The notes under the pieces were generated by a model that saw nothing but the letters and a program-made list of their open reading frames with translations, did not search any database and was not told the DNA's origin. A program made the position numbers and the translations under genes. Positions 7,666 through 15,750 of a stretch of DNA of 64,000 bases are shown here, piece by piece. This DNA is from Caulobacter sp. 73W. Its GTDB lineage: Bacteria > Pseudomonadota > Alphaproteobacteria > Caulobacterales > Caulobacteraceae. Each line of letters starts with the position of its first letter. Position 1 is the stretch's first letter. Location: NCBI RefSeq assembly GCF_041021955.1, contig NZ_CP158375.1:62001-126000 (forward strand), given 5' to 3'.

Positions 7666-10329
7666 ATGCGCGTACGGAATGTCTTGATGGCCGCGACGGC
7701 CATCGCTGGGGGCGTGCTTGCCGCGCCCGTTACGGGTTGGGGGCAGGAGGCCTCGGTCGACGAACTCATCGTCACCGGCAGTCGGATCCGCCGCGCCGAT
7801 ATCGAGGGCGTGGGCCCTGTCACCGTCCTTGACGAAAAGCAGATCGCCAACACCGGCATCGTCAGCGTCGAGAACCTGCTGCAGCGTCTGCCGGCTTCCG
7901 CCGGCGCCGCCGGCAACCAGACCAACGCCTATTGGACAGGCCGCGGTTGGGGGACCGCTCAGGTCAACCTGCGCGGCCTTGGCATCAATCGGACCCTGAC
8001 CTTGCTCAACGGTCGACGTCTGGTGAACGGCGGCACGGGCGCCAACAGCGCGCCTGATCTGAACACCATTCCCACCGCCATCATCGGCCGTATCGAGGTG
8101 CTCAAGGATGGCGCTTCGGCGGTCTATGGCGCGGACGCCGTGGCCGGCGTCGTCAACATCATCACCAAGACCGATCTCGAAGGCTTCGCCGTCGCTGGAC
8201 GCTACGGGCTTTCGGGCGAGGGCGATGGCGGCGACCTGACGCTCGACGCTTCCTATGGCGTGCGGGGCGATCGCGGGGGCTTGGCTTTCGCGGTCAGCTA
8301 CCAGACCACGGATGCGGTCAACATGGCCAAGCGCGCCCCGTGCCCGCTGAGCGGAGCCACTGGGGCTTTAGTTTGCCTTGGAAGCGGCTCCACCGCCGGC
8401 GGCCGCGTCAGCCTGGCCAACGGTCAGACCGTCAACTTCACGACCGGCAATGCATATGAGCCCTATAGCGCGGCCGCCCATGGCTTTAACGGCAACCCGT
8501 ACCTGAACGCCGTCAATCCGATCGATCGTCTGACCACGGGTCTGTTTGGCGACTACGAACTCACCGACAGCATCACGCTCTTTGGCGAGTTCCTCTACAC
8601 CCACCGCCAGACCACCCAGCTGTCCTCGCCGGGGACCTTGGCTGGCTTTGCAGTGGCGGCGAGCAATCCGACCAACCCGACGGGCGGCGCCATCAACATC
8701 ATCCAGCGCCGGCTGGTTGAAGGGGGGCCGCGCAACGCCTTCCAAGAGACCAATACCTATCAGGCCACCCTCGGCGCCCGCGGCGATCTGATCGCCGACT
8801 GGACCTGGGAAGCGGCGGTGAACTACGGCCGCAACACCGGCGTCGACGGCTTCACCAACATCGCCAACAAGCAGCACGTCACCAACACGCTCAATACGGC
8901 CGTGTGCAGCTTCGCGGCGGGGGCGGCCATTCCATGCGGCGACTATCTGGGCGCCGGCGATCTCACGCCCGACGTGCTGCGCTACATCATGGCGACGACC
9001 CGCGACTACGGCGGCAACGAGACGGTCAACGCCAACTTCGACGCCACCGGCTCGCTGTTCAATCTGCCGGCCGGAGCCCTGCAGGCCGCCGTCGGCGTCA
9101 TGTATCGCAAGGACCACGGTTGGCGCTCTCCGGACAACCTGATCGTCCTGGGCATCGCTAACTCCAACCAGCAAAGCCCGATCGATGGCGAGATCGAAGC
9201 GATCGAAGGCTACGCCGAAGTCAGCGCGCCGCTCCTGAAGGACTTGCCGCTGATCGAGATGCTGCGTGTCGATGGTGCTGTGCGCTATTCCGACTATGAG
9301 CGCTTTGGCAGCGACACCAACTACAAGATCGGCCTGGATTGGACGTTGGGCTTTGGATTGCGCGCTCGCGCCACCTGGGGCACGGCGTTCCGGGTGCCGA
9401 GCGTCGCCGAGCTGTTTGGCGGTCTGTCTCAGGGGCTGCTGACGACCAGTGATCCATGCAGCCGCTACGCCACCAGCACCAATGCTGTCGTCGTGGCCAA
9501 CTGTCGCGCCAGCGGCGTGCCCGCCAACTACATCCAGCCCAACAACAACATCCTGACCACGACGGGTGGCAATCTCAACCTAACCCCTGAGACCGCCGAG
9601 ACCCTCACGCTTGGCCTGGTGTACGAGCCGACCTTCGTGCCGCGCCTGTCGCTGACGGTCGACTACTTCGACATCAAGATCGACGACGCCATCCGCTCGA
9701 TCACCGGCTCGACCAAGCTTTCCGTCTGCTACAACACGCCCAACATGAACCACCCGTTCTGCAGCCCGCAGAACTTCACCCGCAGCAATGTCACCGGCGA
9801 AGTCGGCTTCCTGTCTTCGCAGCAGGTGAACGTGGGCTCTGAGACCATGAAGGGCGTCGACGCCGCCGCGCGCTACAGCTTCGATCTGGCTGGGCGCACC
9901 GCCATGTTCGACGCGGGCGTCACCTATCTGGACGACTACACCATCGTTCCGTTCCCGGGCGGCGCGCCGATCCTCTACAAGGGCCACATCGGCGGCGGCA
10001 ACGGCGGCTATCCCAAGTGGCGCGGCCTCACCAGCCTGACCGTGGACGACCCCAAGTGGTCGGCGACCTATTCGATCCAATGGATCGGGCGGGCGACTGA
10101 TTTCAACGCCGCGCCCACGGCCCTGGGCTACCGCACGCCCAACGTCTTCTATCACAACGCCCAGTTCTCTTACCGCTTGACGGAGAAGGCCATCATCGCC
10201 GTCGGCGGCGACAACATCTGGGACAAGAAGGCTCCTTATCTGCCGTCCTATACGGACGCCAACACCGACACCATGACCTACGACCTGATGGGCCGTCGTG
10301 GTTATGTTCGAATGACCTACGCCTTCTGA
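7666..10329 (+). CDS. TonB-dependent outer-membrane receptor
   Basis: An 887-residue TBDR: Sec signal (1-26), then a TonB-box-like stretch (DELIVTGSRIRR), plug domain with the VLKDGASAVYGADAVAGVVNIITK signature, and a 22-strand barrel ending in a terminal aromatic (RMTYAF). It energises uptake of a large or scarce substrate across the outer membrane through TonB-ExbBD. It is of the large SusC-independent Caulobacter/sphingomonad type with a TGSRI start rather than a siderophore receptor, so the substrate cannot be read from sequence. It is divergent from two PepSY genes, a pairing seen with metal or cofactor acquisition. An AGGGGG ribosome site precedes the ATG. Confidence 0.9.
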   Translation: MRVRNVLMAATAIAGGVLAAPVTGWGQEASVDELIVTGSRIRRADIEGVGPVTVLDEKQIANTGIVSVENLLQRLPASAGAAGNQTNAYWTGRGWGTAQVNLRGLGINRTLTLLNGRRLVNGGTGANSAPDLNTIPTAIIGRIEVLKDGASAVYGADAVAGVVNIITKTDLEGFAVAGRYGLSGEGDGGDLTLDASYGVRGDRGGLAFAVSYQTTDAVNMAKRAPCPLSGATGALVCLGSGSTAGGRVSLANGQTVNFTTGNAYEPYSAAAHGFNGNPYLNAVNPIDRLTTGLFGDYELTDSITLFGEFLYTHRQTTQLSSPGTLAGFAVAASNPTNPTGGAINIIQRRLVEGGPRNAFQETNTYQATLGARGDLIADWTWEAAVNYGRNTGVDGFTNIANKQHVTNTLNTAVCSFAAGAAIPCGDYLGAGDLTPDVLRYIMATTRDYGGNETVNANFDATGSLFNLPAGALQAAVGVMYRKDHGWRSPDNLIVLGIANSNQQSPIDGEIEAIEGYAEVSAPLLKDLPLIEMLRVDGAVRYSDYERFGSDTNYKIGLDWTLGFGLRARATWGTAFRVPSVAELFGGLSQGLLTTSDPCSRYATSTNAVVVANCRASGVPANYIQPNNNILTTTGGNLNLTPETAETLTLGLVYEPTFVPRLSLTVDYFDIKIDDAIRSITGSTKLSVCYNTPNMNHPFCSPQNFTRSNVTGEVGFLSSQQVNVGSETMKGVDAAARYSFDLAGRTAMFDAGVTYLDDYTIVPFPGGAPILYKGHIGGGNGGYPKWRGLTSLTVDDPKWSATYSIQWIGRATDFNAAPTALGYRTPNVFYHNAQFSYRLTEKAIIAVGGDNIWDKKAPYLPSYTDANTDTMTYDLMGRRGYVRMTYAF

Positions 10330-10342
10330 TCCTTCAGGCCTG

Positions 10343-10381
10343 CCGGGTCGATCTTGCTTCTTGTGAGCCAGATCGACCCGG
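10343..10381 (+). terminator. Hairpin after TBDR
   Basis: Perfect 11-bp inverted repeat CCGGGTCGATC / GATCGACCCGG with a 17-nt loop begins 14 bp after the TBDR stop. There is no U-tract, so it may act as an mRNA 3' end stabiliser or a Rho-assisted terminator rather than a classical intrinsic terminator. Confidence 0.6.
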
Positions 10382-10476
10382 TGAGGGCAGGGGACGGCTT
10401 GCTCGTCCAGATGGATTGGTTGAGGGTCCGCTCCGTTTGGCGCGTATTATGCCTCGACGACCGTGGAGATGGCCCC

Positions 10477-10767
10477 TTGAAGCCCAACCTTGATCAGCTG
10501 CTTGCCCAGGCCAATCAACAGCCGCTCCCCAAGCTGGAGGGGCTGGAGGATCGGGTGTGGGCGCAGATCGCGCGCCATTCGCCGGTGAACGTCGAAACGG
10601 CGACCTGGCGGCTGAAGGCGGCCATGATCTCGGGCGCTTTGGCGCTTGGCCTCGCGGTCGGAGGCGCGACCGCGGCCGCGGCCGCTGGCCAGGCGAGCAA
10701 AGAGATATCGGCCTTCGGCGCCCGGATCGACCTTGCGCCTTCGACTCTTCTGGAGGGAATTGGTTGA
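10477..10767 (+). CDS. CnrY-like short transmembrane anti-sigma factor
   Basis: The 96-residue frame from TTG at 10477 has an amphipathic N-terminal cytoplasmic half (LDQLLAQANQQPLPKLEGLEDRVWAQI) and a single membrane helix (about residues 47-70, MISGALALGLAVGGATAAAAAG), ending in a short periplasmic tail. This is the architecture of CnrY, which holds the ECF sigma CnrH at the membrane until the periplasmic sensor CnrX signals. The TTG is chosen because a GGAG lies nine bases upstream and earlier ATGs would add an unconserved N-terminus running over the hairpin. The stop overlaps the next gene's TTG start. Sequence similarity in this family is weak, so the call rests largely on operon order. 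Confidence 0.65.
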   Translation: MKPNLDQLLAQANQQPLPKLEGLEDRVWAQIARHSPVNVETATWRLKAAMISGALALGLAVGGATAAAAAGQASKEISAFGARIDLAPSTLLEGIG

Positions 10768-11204
10768 GGCGGCCGTCGCTCGGATTTGTCCTGACATTCG
10801 TCGCCGCTGTCTTGGCCGCTGGCCTGGGCGGCTGGCTGGGCGCCTCCAAGGTGGCGGAGCGTAAGCATTCCACCACCGTCCACGATCTTTTGCTCGAAGG
10901 CATCGAGGTGACGGCCGAACAGGACCTGCGCCTTCGTGCCCTGGACGGCGACTACGAGGATCTGAAGCGGCGGCGCGAAGCCGAGCTGCGCAAGGCCAAC
11001 GCCGAACTGGCTGCGGCGATCCTGGAAGGACACGCCTACACGCCCAAGGTCGCCGCCGCAGTCGAGCAGTTCCACCACGCGATGGGCGAATTCCAAAAAG
11101 AGACGATCGTCCACGTGCTGGAAATGCGGGCTGTGTTGACGCCCGAACAGGCCGAGCGCCTCGACAAGCGCGTGGCTGAAGCCCTGACTACGCAAGAGCC
11201 GTGA
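10764..11204 (+). CDS. cnrX: CnrX-like periplasmic heavy-metal sensor
   Basis: A 146-residue protein with an N-terminal membrane anchor (about 7-27) and a helical hairpin domain in the periplasm. Length and the motif IVHVLEMR (H117, M121) match CnrX/NccX, where these residues help bind Co or Ni. H40 aligns with another ligand. By my alignment from memory, the position of the CnrX His46 is Leu44 here, and Glu63 is replaced by Asp61, so the metal site is altered. The start is TTG at 10764, overlapping the anti-sigma stop, with a strong GGAGGG six bases upstream. It should sense a metal and release the sigma factor encoded next. Confidence 0.8.
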   Translation: MRRPSLGFVLTFVAAVLAAGLGGWLGASKVAERKHSTTVHDLLLEGIEVTAEQDLRLRALDGDYEDLKRRREAELRKANAELAAAILEGHAYTPKVAAAVEQFHHAMGEFQKETIVHVLEMRAVLTPEQAERLDKRVAEALTTQEP

Positions 11205-11779
11205 GCGAACGCGACGACGCCGATGATCGCCGCCTCGCTCATGAGGCGGTGAACGGCGTCGAGCGCGCCTTCACCGAGCTGATGCGCCGCCACAAGCAGT
11301 CCTTGTTTCGCTTCGTGGTTCGTTACGTCGGCGCAGAAGACGCCGCCTACGAGATCGTCCAGGAGAGCTTTGTTTCGGCCTGGCTCGCGATCGCCAGGTT
11401 CGACCCGAACCGGTCCTTCATCGTCTGGCTGCGAGCGATCGCCTTCAACAAGTGCCGCGACTATGGGCGGAGGGGAAAGACGCGGCGAGCCGTCTTCGCC
11501 GAAGCCGCCAACGATCAGATCGCCGCTGAGGTCTATCCCGATCCTGCGGCCTCGCCAGAACGCGTCGCGGTCGACAACGATCAACTGCGGCGACTGGATG
11601 AGGAGATCCGCAGGCTGCCTGAGCCGCTTCGGCAGGCCTTTCTCCTGGCCGGTTTTGGCGAGCTGACCGTGCGCGAGGCGGCCGAGGTGCTGGGGGTTTC
11701 CGTCAAGACCGTGGAGATGCGTCTCTATCGCGCCAGGGGGCAGCTGACGAAGGCGCTGCAAATGAGCTTTGAAGGCTAG
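11201..11779 (+). CDS. cnrH: ECF sigma factor, CnrH-like
   Basis: A 192-residue ECF sigma-70 protein. Region 2 spans about residues 20-95 (FTELMRRHKQSLFRFVVRYVG, DAAYEIVQESFVSAW, FDPNRSFIVWLRAIAFNKCRDYGRR) and region 4 about 125-185 (LPEPLRQAFLLAGFGELTVREAAEVLGVSVKTVEMRLYRARGQL). The GTG start overlaps the sensor's stop (GTGA), so sensor, anti-sigma and sigma form one coupled operon. It presumably directs transcription of metal-resistance or uptake genes and of its own operon, but no cnrCBA-type efflux genes lie downstream; a toxin-antitoxin pair follows instead. Confidence 0.88.
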   Translation: MSERDDADDRRLAHEAVNGVERAFTELMRRHKQSLFRFVVRYVGAEDAAYEIVQESFVSAWLAIARFDPNRSFIVWLRAIAFNKCRDYGRRGKTRRAVFAEAANDQIAAEVYPDPAASPERVAVDNDQLRRLDEEIRRLPEPLRQAFLLAGFGELTVREAAEVLGVSVKTVEMRLYRARGQLTKALQMSFEG

Positions 11780-11823
11780 CCAATGAACGCTGATGCGCTT
11801 CCCGGTCTCTTGTTACCGTCGGC

Positions 11824-11851
11824 AATTGTGACTATGTTTATGGTCATAATT
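11824..11851. promoter_or_regulatory. Operator-like inverted repeat before the toxin-antitoxin genes
   Basis: Arms AATTGTGAC (11824-11832) and GTCATAATT (11843-11851) are reverse complements except for one base, separated by 10 bp. The repeat ends 11 bp before the antitoxin ATG, overlapping the expected promoter. Phd/YefM antitoxins autorepress through such palindromes, so this is the likely autoregulatory site. Confidence 0.6.
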
Positions 11852-11862
11852 GAGGATTGCTG

Positions 11863-12114
11863 ATGAGCACCTACAGTGTGGCGGATGCCAAAAGCGGTTT
11901 GCCCAGGCTGATAGATCGCGCCCTTGAAGGGGAGGAGGTCATCATTTCTCGGCATGGGAAAGCGGTGGCTGAACTGCGACCTGTTACAGCGGTTCCGCGC
12001 CGAACGCCGCCAGCGACTTATGCGTGGCTTCAAGCAAGGCGGCAGTCGCGCGGTTCGGTCGGCATCAGCTCTGTGGAGCTGCTCAATCAGCTTTACGAGG
12101 ATCCGGAGGCTTGA
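11863..12114 (+). CDS. Phd/YefM family antitoxin
   Basis: An 83-residue protein with the Phd/YefM N-terminal DNA-binding fold (STYSVADAKSGLPRLIDRALEGEEVIISRHGKAVAELRPV), which pairs with a C-terminal disordered segment that would wrap the toxin. A TTG codon two codons upstream is in frame, but the ATG at 11863 has GAGG at the correct distance. Its stop overlaps the toxin's TTG start (TTGA). It neutralises the downstream PIN toxin and probably represses the operon through the palindrome at 11824-11851. Confidence 0.88.
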   Translation: MSTYSVADAKSGLPRLIDRALEGEEVIISRHGKAVAELRPVTAVPRRTPPATYAWLQARRQSRGSVGISSVELLNQLYEDPEA

Positions 12115-12539
12115 GTATCTACCTCGACGCCAGCGTCATATTGCCGGCTTTGATTGAAGAGCCAGGAAGCGCGGTCGTCGATAGATTTCTGAGCGAGCTG
12201 GATGATGAGTTCATCATCAGCGAATTTGCGGCCGCCGAGGTGGCGTCGGCTTTATCGCGCCTGGTGCGGACCGAGTTGCTGGTTCTCGAAGATGCCAGTC
12301 GACGGCTCGCAGACTTTGACGCATGGCGAGCGGCGGCGGCGCGTGACCTAGATTTTCAGGCCGCTGATGTGCGTTTGGCCAATGTCTTCGTTCGGCGCTT
12401 TGATCTCATGCTTCGTGCGCCAGACGCGCTTCACGCTGCGATGTGCCGCCGAGAGGACCACTTGTTGGTAACGATGGACAAGCGCCTGGCTGCGGCAGCG
12501 CGGGAGTTGGGGGTTCGAACCAAGCTCCTGGCCGTATGA
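12111..12539 (+). CDS. PIN-domain ribonuclease toxin (VapC-like)
   Basis: A 142-residue PIN protein. The acidic active-site residues are visible: Asp in IYLDASV near the N-terminus, Glu in FAAAEVASAL, Asp in APDALHAA and Asp in LVTMDKRL, the normal set for a metal-dependent RNase. The start is TTG at 12111, overlapping the antitoxin stop; the longer upstream frame would run inside the antitoxin gene. VapC toxins cleave tRNA or rRNA; here the antitoxin is of the Phd type rather than VapB, a recognised mix-and-match pairing. Confidence 0.87.
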   Translation: MSIYLDASVILPALIEEPGSAVVDRFLSELDDEFIISEFAAAEVASALSRLVRTELLVLEDASRRLADFDAWRAAAARDLDFQAADVRLANVFVRRFDLMLRAPDALHAAMCRREDHLLVTMDKRLAAAARELGVRTKLLAV

Positions 12540-12816
12540 TATTTCTGGGATCGCCGCGAATAGGGCCGCCTACCAACCGGCATTTCCGATAATATATCTT
12601 AGACGACAAATGGGTATGCTCCCCGATCGGGATGTCACCAGCCTTGGCGTTCGAGATGGCAGGGTCTGCCTCTAGCGGTTCTGGCGTCACAGTGACGGCT
12701 AAGGATCCTCGCGCGCGGACGTCCCGCTTCCGGCGCCAGCAGGTTGTTCGGTTGTGGGGGCTGTATTCCGTGTCGAGCGATTATCAGCCATTGATCGCCT
12801 CCAGCGCAGCAACCCA

Positions 12817-13239
12817 ATGGTCGTGATGCAGCCCACGGAACTCGATTTCGCGCCCGATGGTGAGAGCCGCTGGGCCGGTATGGGCGACTACATTCTTCGT
12901 TCGCCCGATCGCTCTCACGAGATTGCGTTGCGGTACCTGGGCGAACCGCCGCATGGCGACAGCTACCACGAGCTGCACATCGATGGCGTAAGGATGCCTG
13001 GCTATGTTTGGGGCTGCAATTTCGCGTTCACGCCAGACTCGAAGCTGCTGGCCGCCAGCTGGATGGCCGAGCGATATGAACGCAAGACCGTCCTGATCGA
13101 CGTTGAACAGCGGCGTTTTGCGGTTCTACCCGAGTACCTCGAGAATTTTGGGTTCAACGAGGGCAAGCTGGTCGGGGTGGACCTGAGCGCGGGGAAATCC
13201 TGTGCAGTCGCAGCGGTTGGAAATTGGACGAGCTTCTGA
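12817..13239 (+). CDS. Hypothetical protein, beta-rich
   Basis: A 140-residue frame with protein-like composition (WAGMGDYILRSPDRSHEIALRYLG, FAFTPDSKLLAASWMAERYERKTVLIDVEQRRFAVLP). The pattern of short strands with a TPDSKLLAASW turn recalls one blade or two of a beta-propeller, but I do not recognise a family. The ATG at 12817 is chosen because the residues before it look non-coding. The last 15 residues read unlike the rest, and another frame (GWKLDELLMGEAPSPWPPEYR) stays open past 13239, so a frameshift near 13180-13200 is possible. The neighbours are a toxin-antitoxin pair and orphan genes. 12540-12816 holds nothing I recognise. Confidence 0.5.
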   Translation: MVVMQPTELDFAPDGESRWAGMGDYILRSPDRSHEIALRYLGEPPHGDSYHELHIDGVRMPGYVWGCNFAFTPDSKLLAASWMAERYERKTVLIDVEQRRFAVLPEYLENFGFNEGKLVGVDLSAGKSCAVAAVGNWTSF

Positions 13240-13458
13240 TGGGCGAAGCCCCCTCCCCTTGGCCGCCAGAGTACAGAAATTTCGCAGTGATCAGGGCCTC
13301 GTCTGCTCAGCAACTATCGGCAGGTTTGCGCCACTTACGGACATTGAGTTAGACCCACAGACTTGCCGTTCGAGGCGCGCCTGATCGCTCGTCGGCTACT
13401 GGCGTGAATGCGCCAAAGGGCGACATACCGATCGCTTCGAAACTAGCGATACTGACCC

Positions 13459-14220
13459 TTAGTGGCCTGCAGGCTCCGATACTACTGCGCCCGGCCAACC
13501 TAGATCGCCTAGCCACGGAACAATCGCGCCGGCAAGTTCCTCGGGCGCCTCGAGCGGAATCATGTGGCCTGAGCTTTGGATGACGACCATCTTCGAATGG
13601 GCGATACCTTCATGAAGGGCTGACGCCTCAGTTAACGAACGTAGCTGATCTTGCGCCGCAGCCACGATAAGGGTGGGGCACGTGAGCTCGCTCAACCGGT
13701 CGGCGTCGCTAGTTCTGACGAGGGCTGACTGGCGTTGGAAGACGCTCCCACCCAGACGCTCGCTCATGGCTCGGATACGGTCGATAATCGGCCCGTCGAC
13801 ATGTGATGGCGCAACGGATGACAAAACCGCGGAGCGGCTCAGGCCCGCAAACTTTGAGGGGTCGAAGGCTCGCGCGACGGCGTCTTTGCGCTGCCGTTGA
13901 ATTTCATTGTCGCCTTCGGACGAGGTCGCGATGAGAATCAGGGCAAGCACACGTTCGGGCGCCCTTCGGGCGACCTCTCGCACCACGTATCCCCCCATCG
14001 AGAAGCCAATCAAGACGAAGCGCTGGGGAGCGTCCGTGAGCAGCCGCGTCGCCATCGCTTCAATCGTGGCGTCCTGCGTAAGGTCGGCATGATGAATGCT
14101 GAACCTTGGCTCGTCCGAAGCTGACATTCTCGCTTCGAGTTCCCGCCACAGATCGCGGTCGAGCATGTAGCCCGGGACGAGGACAATCGGAACAACGATA
14201 GCTGGGCTCATCGGCTTCAT
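13459..14220 (-). CDS. Alpha/beta-fold hydrolase
   Basis: A 253-residue cytoplasmic alpha/beta hydrolase. The oxyanion/lid start is VLVPGYMLDRDLWREL, the nucleophile elbow is GFSMGGYV (Ser), the acid is in VAAAQDQL and the catalytic His is in SSGHMIPLEAPEELA, all in the usual order and spacing. It belongs with esterases or C-C hydrolases of the MhpC/BioH type; the substrate is not deducible. The frame extends upstream to 14286, but MKPMSPA at 14220 is the first methionine adjacent to the domain; 14211 is an alternative. It stands alone on the minus strand. Confidence 0.8.
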   Translation of the reverse strand: MKPMSPAIVVPIVLVPGYMLDRDLWRELEARMSASDEPRFSIHHADLTQDATIEAMATRLLTDAPQRFVLIGFSMGGYVVREVARRAPERVLALILIATSSEGDNEIQRQRKDAVARAFDPSKFAGLSRSAVLSSVAPSHVDGPIIDRIRAMSERLGGSVFQRQSALVRTSDADRLSELTCPTLIVAAAQDQLRSLTEASALHEGIAHSKMVVIQSSGHMIPLEAPEELAGAIVPWLGDLGWPGAVVSEPAGH

Positions 14221-14344
14221 GTAGTCCCGGAGTGGGCGTGCCACCAACTGATCAGCGCATAATTGCCTGCGCACATTTGACCGCAAACCGTCGAACGCTC
14301 AAAGCGGACGCGTCCAACGGCGGCCGTGAGCCGTGTGCGGCCAC

Positions 14345-14396
14345 CCTACCAACTCGCAACGCCCCAACGGGGACTCTACCAACAGTCCCCTTGCGA
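14345..14396. repeat. Compact repeat/hairpin cluster
   Basis: CTACCAAC occurs twice (14345-14352, 14376-14383). The second copy is the loop of a hairpin with arms GGGGACT (14369-14375) and AGTCCCC (14384-14390), and outer arms TCGCAA / TTGCGA bracket it. It lies in a gap between two divergent orphan genes. It could be a regulatory hairpin or a remnant of a small repeat element. Confidence 0.35.
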
Positions 14397-14435
14397 CTCT
14401 TGCGGACTTGGTTACGCCCAGCGATCTTGGAACCG

Positions 14436-14741
14436 ATGGACCAGTTTCTGCGAACCGCGCTGATATCGATTACGACCGATTTTCTAGAGGGACGTATTTC
14501 ACCGTTGGAGGCAGCAATCGCGCTCGCTCCGTTTGAAGATGACGTCGCCCCTGAGCTTCGAGAGTGCATCGCTGATATGGTCCTAGTCTCGAGCGAAACC
14601 GACGCAATCCCGGTCGGTTCTCGACGCGATCTCTGGCATCCGGACGTGCGGGCGCGTGAGGATGAGAAACACGACAGCGCACAGGCTTGGGCCGAGCCGA
14701 TGGTGAGGGCTACCTGTCAGAGGCTTGCAGCTGAACTCTAA
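14436..14741 (+). CDS. Hypothetical protein
   Basis: A 101-residue acidic, mostly helical protein (MDQFLRTALISITTDFLEGRISPLEAAIALAPFEDDVAPELRE pattern) ending in a Trp-containing tail. No family recognised. The composition and size resemble small immunity-type proteins, but nothing in context proves that. The ATG at 14436 follows a GGAA; the longer upstream frame crosses the repeat cluster and looks non-coding. Confidence 0.5.
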   Translation: MDQFLRTALISITTDFLEGRISPLEAAIALAPFEDDVAPELRECIADMVLVSSETDAIPVGSRRDLWHPDVRAREDEKHDSAQAWAEPMVRATCQRLAAEL

Positions 14742-14868
14742 GCTAATCGCCGATTTGCGCGCTCAGACTTTGCGGCGCGTTACCGCAAAGCCGACCTAAC
14801 CAACGACCTCAATGAGCCGTTTCTCCACGTTACATTGCATTGCGGCGCTAGTGGAATGAGGCTGCAGC

Positions 14869-15477
14869 ATGGTCGACCGCACCCTTAGGTTATTCGAGAG
14901 CAGCGACGGCAGACGCCAAGCGAGCGTCTTCAGCAGAGGTGACTTCTACCTCTACGACGAGCATGCGCTGATCGACGATGACGGAGAGGTCGTCTGGTCA
15001 CCACAGGACGAGTCCGGCCTGTACGCTACCGCAGCCGCTGCGGAGACCGCCCTGCGTGCCTCCATTGTCTGGATGCGTCAGGACGGCTGGCGAGCCTTGT
15101 TGCCCCCAACGCCAGGCTCCTGGACGTCGCTCCAACTGCCGCATGCGCGCCAGGCGCTGCTTGATGTGCTTTGCGAAGATCTAGCCGTCATCGACCCGCT
15201 TCAGGCCTGGGCTGATCAGCGTGCGAACGGCTGGGTGGCCGGGATTGATGTGATCATCCACCAGCTATTCGACGATAACGATTTCACTGCACACGCGATC
15301 GGTGAAAGCTTGTTCGACGAGGCGGAGGCCACAGCAGTCAGCCATGTCCTCGCGGCGCTCCGGTCACTTCTCGAGCGGCATCCCAACGGCACTGACGAAG
15401 ACTTCGTCCGCGATCCCCAATGGCCGCGTCTGCGCAACGCCGCCATCGCCGCCTGGGCGAGGCTTCGTGATCGTTGA
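14869..15477 (+). CDS. SCO4402-like hypothetical protein
   Basis: A 202-residue protein. The first 85 residues form an unrecognised beta-rich domain (FYLYDEHALIDDDGEVVWSP). Residues about 86-200 follow the pattern of the SCO4402 family: a helix with ARQALLDVL, an acidic FDDND segment preceded by IIHQLFD, a paired-helix region and the closing DPQWPRLRNAAIAAWARL. Members are small cytoplasmic proteins of unknown function, frequent in actinomycete and proteobacterial accessory regions next to toxin or immunity genes. The ATG is 4 bases after GCTGCAGC with no strong ribosome site. The assignment is by pattern only. Confidence 0.6.
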   Translation: MVDRTLRLFESSDGRRQASVFSRGDFYLYDEHALIDDDGEVVWSPQDESGLYATAAAAETALRASIVWMRQDGWRALLPPTPGSWTSLQLPHARQALLDVLCEDLAVIDPLQAWADQRANGWVAGIDVIIHQLFDDNDFTAHAIGESLFDEAEATAVSHVLAALRSLLERHPNGTDEDFVRDPQWPRLRNAAIAAWARLRDR

Positions 15478-15750
15478 CGCTCTCGAAAGGGGCCTCCTAG
15501 TGCAGACATCCATCGCGTCCGCATAGAGCCGAGTCCGGTCTCAGCCCGCTGCCAACGCGCCATCTGTCCACGTTAACCTTCCTCTATAGACGCAACACCC
15601 GGCTCTAGGCGGTGGGCATCCGTAGAGGACCGCGGCTAGAGCCGCGTAGCGGATGTCATCAAGTTCAGGGCCGGGTGGGAGCTGCCCTCGCCTGATCGGC
15701 GTCGATGGGTCCTCAACCTCTGGGGGCCGCCGGGCCAACGAGCACATGGC

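Noticed and set aside
12500-12530. GGGGGTTCGAACC resembling a tRNA T-arm
   Set aside because: It lies inside the PIN toxin frame and no other tRNA arms fold around it.
15600-15644. 9-bp inverted repeat CGGCTCTAG / CTAGAGCCG
   Set aside because: 27-nt loop, no U-tract and more than 120 bp from the nearest stop codon; too weak to call a terminator.
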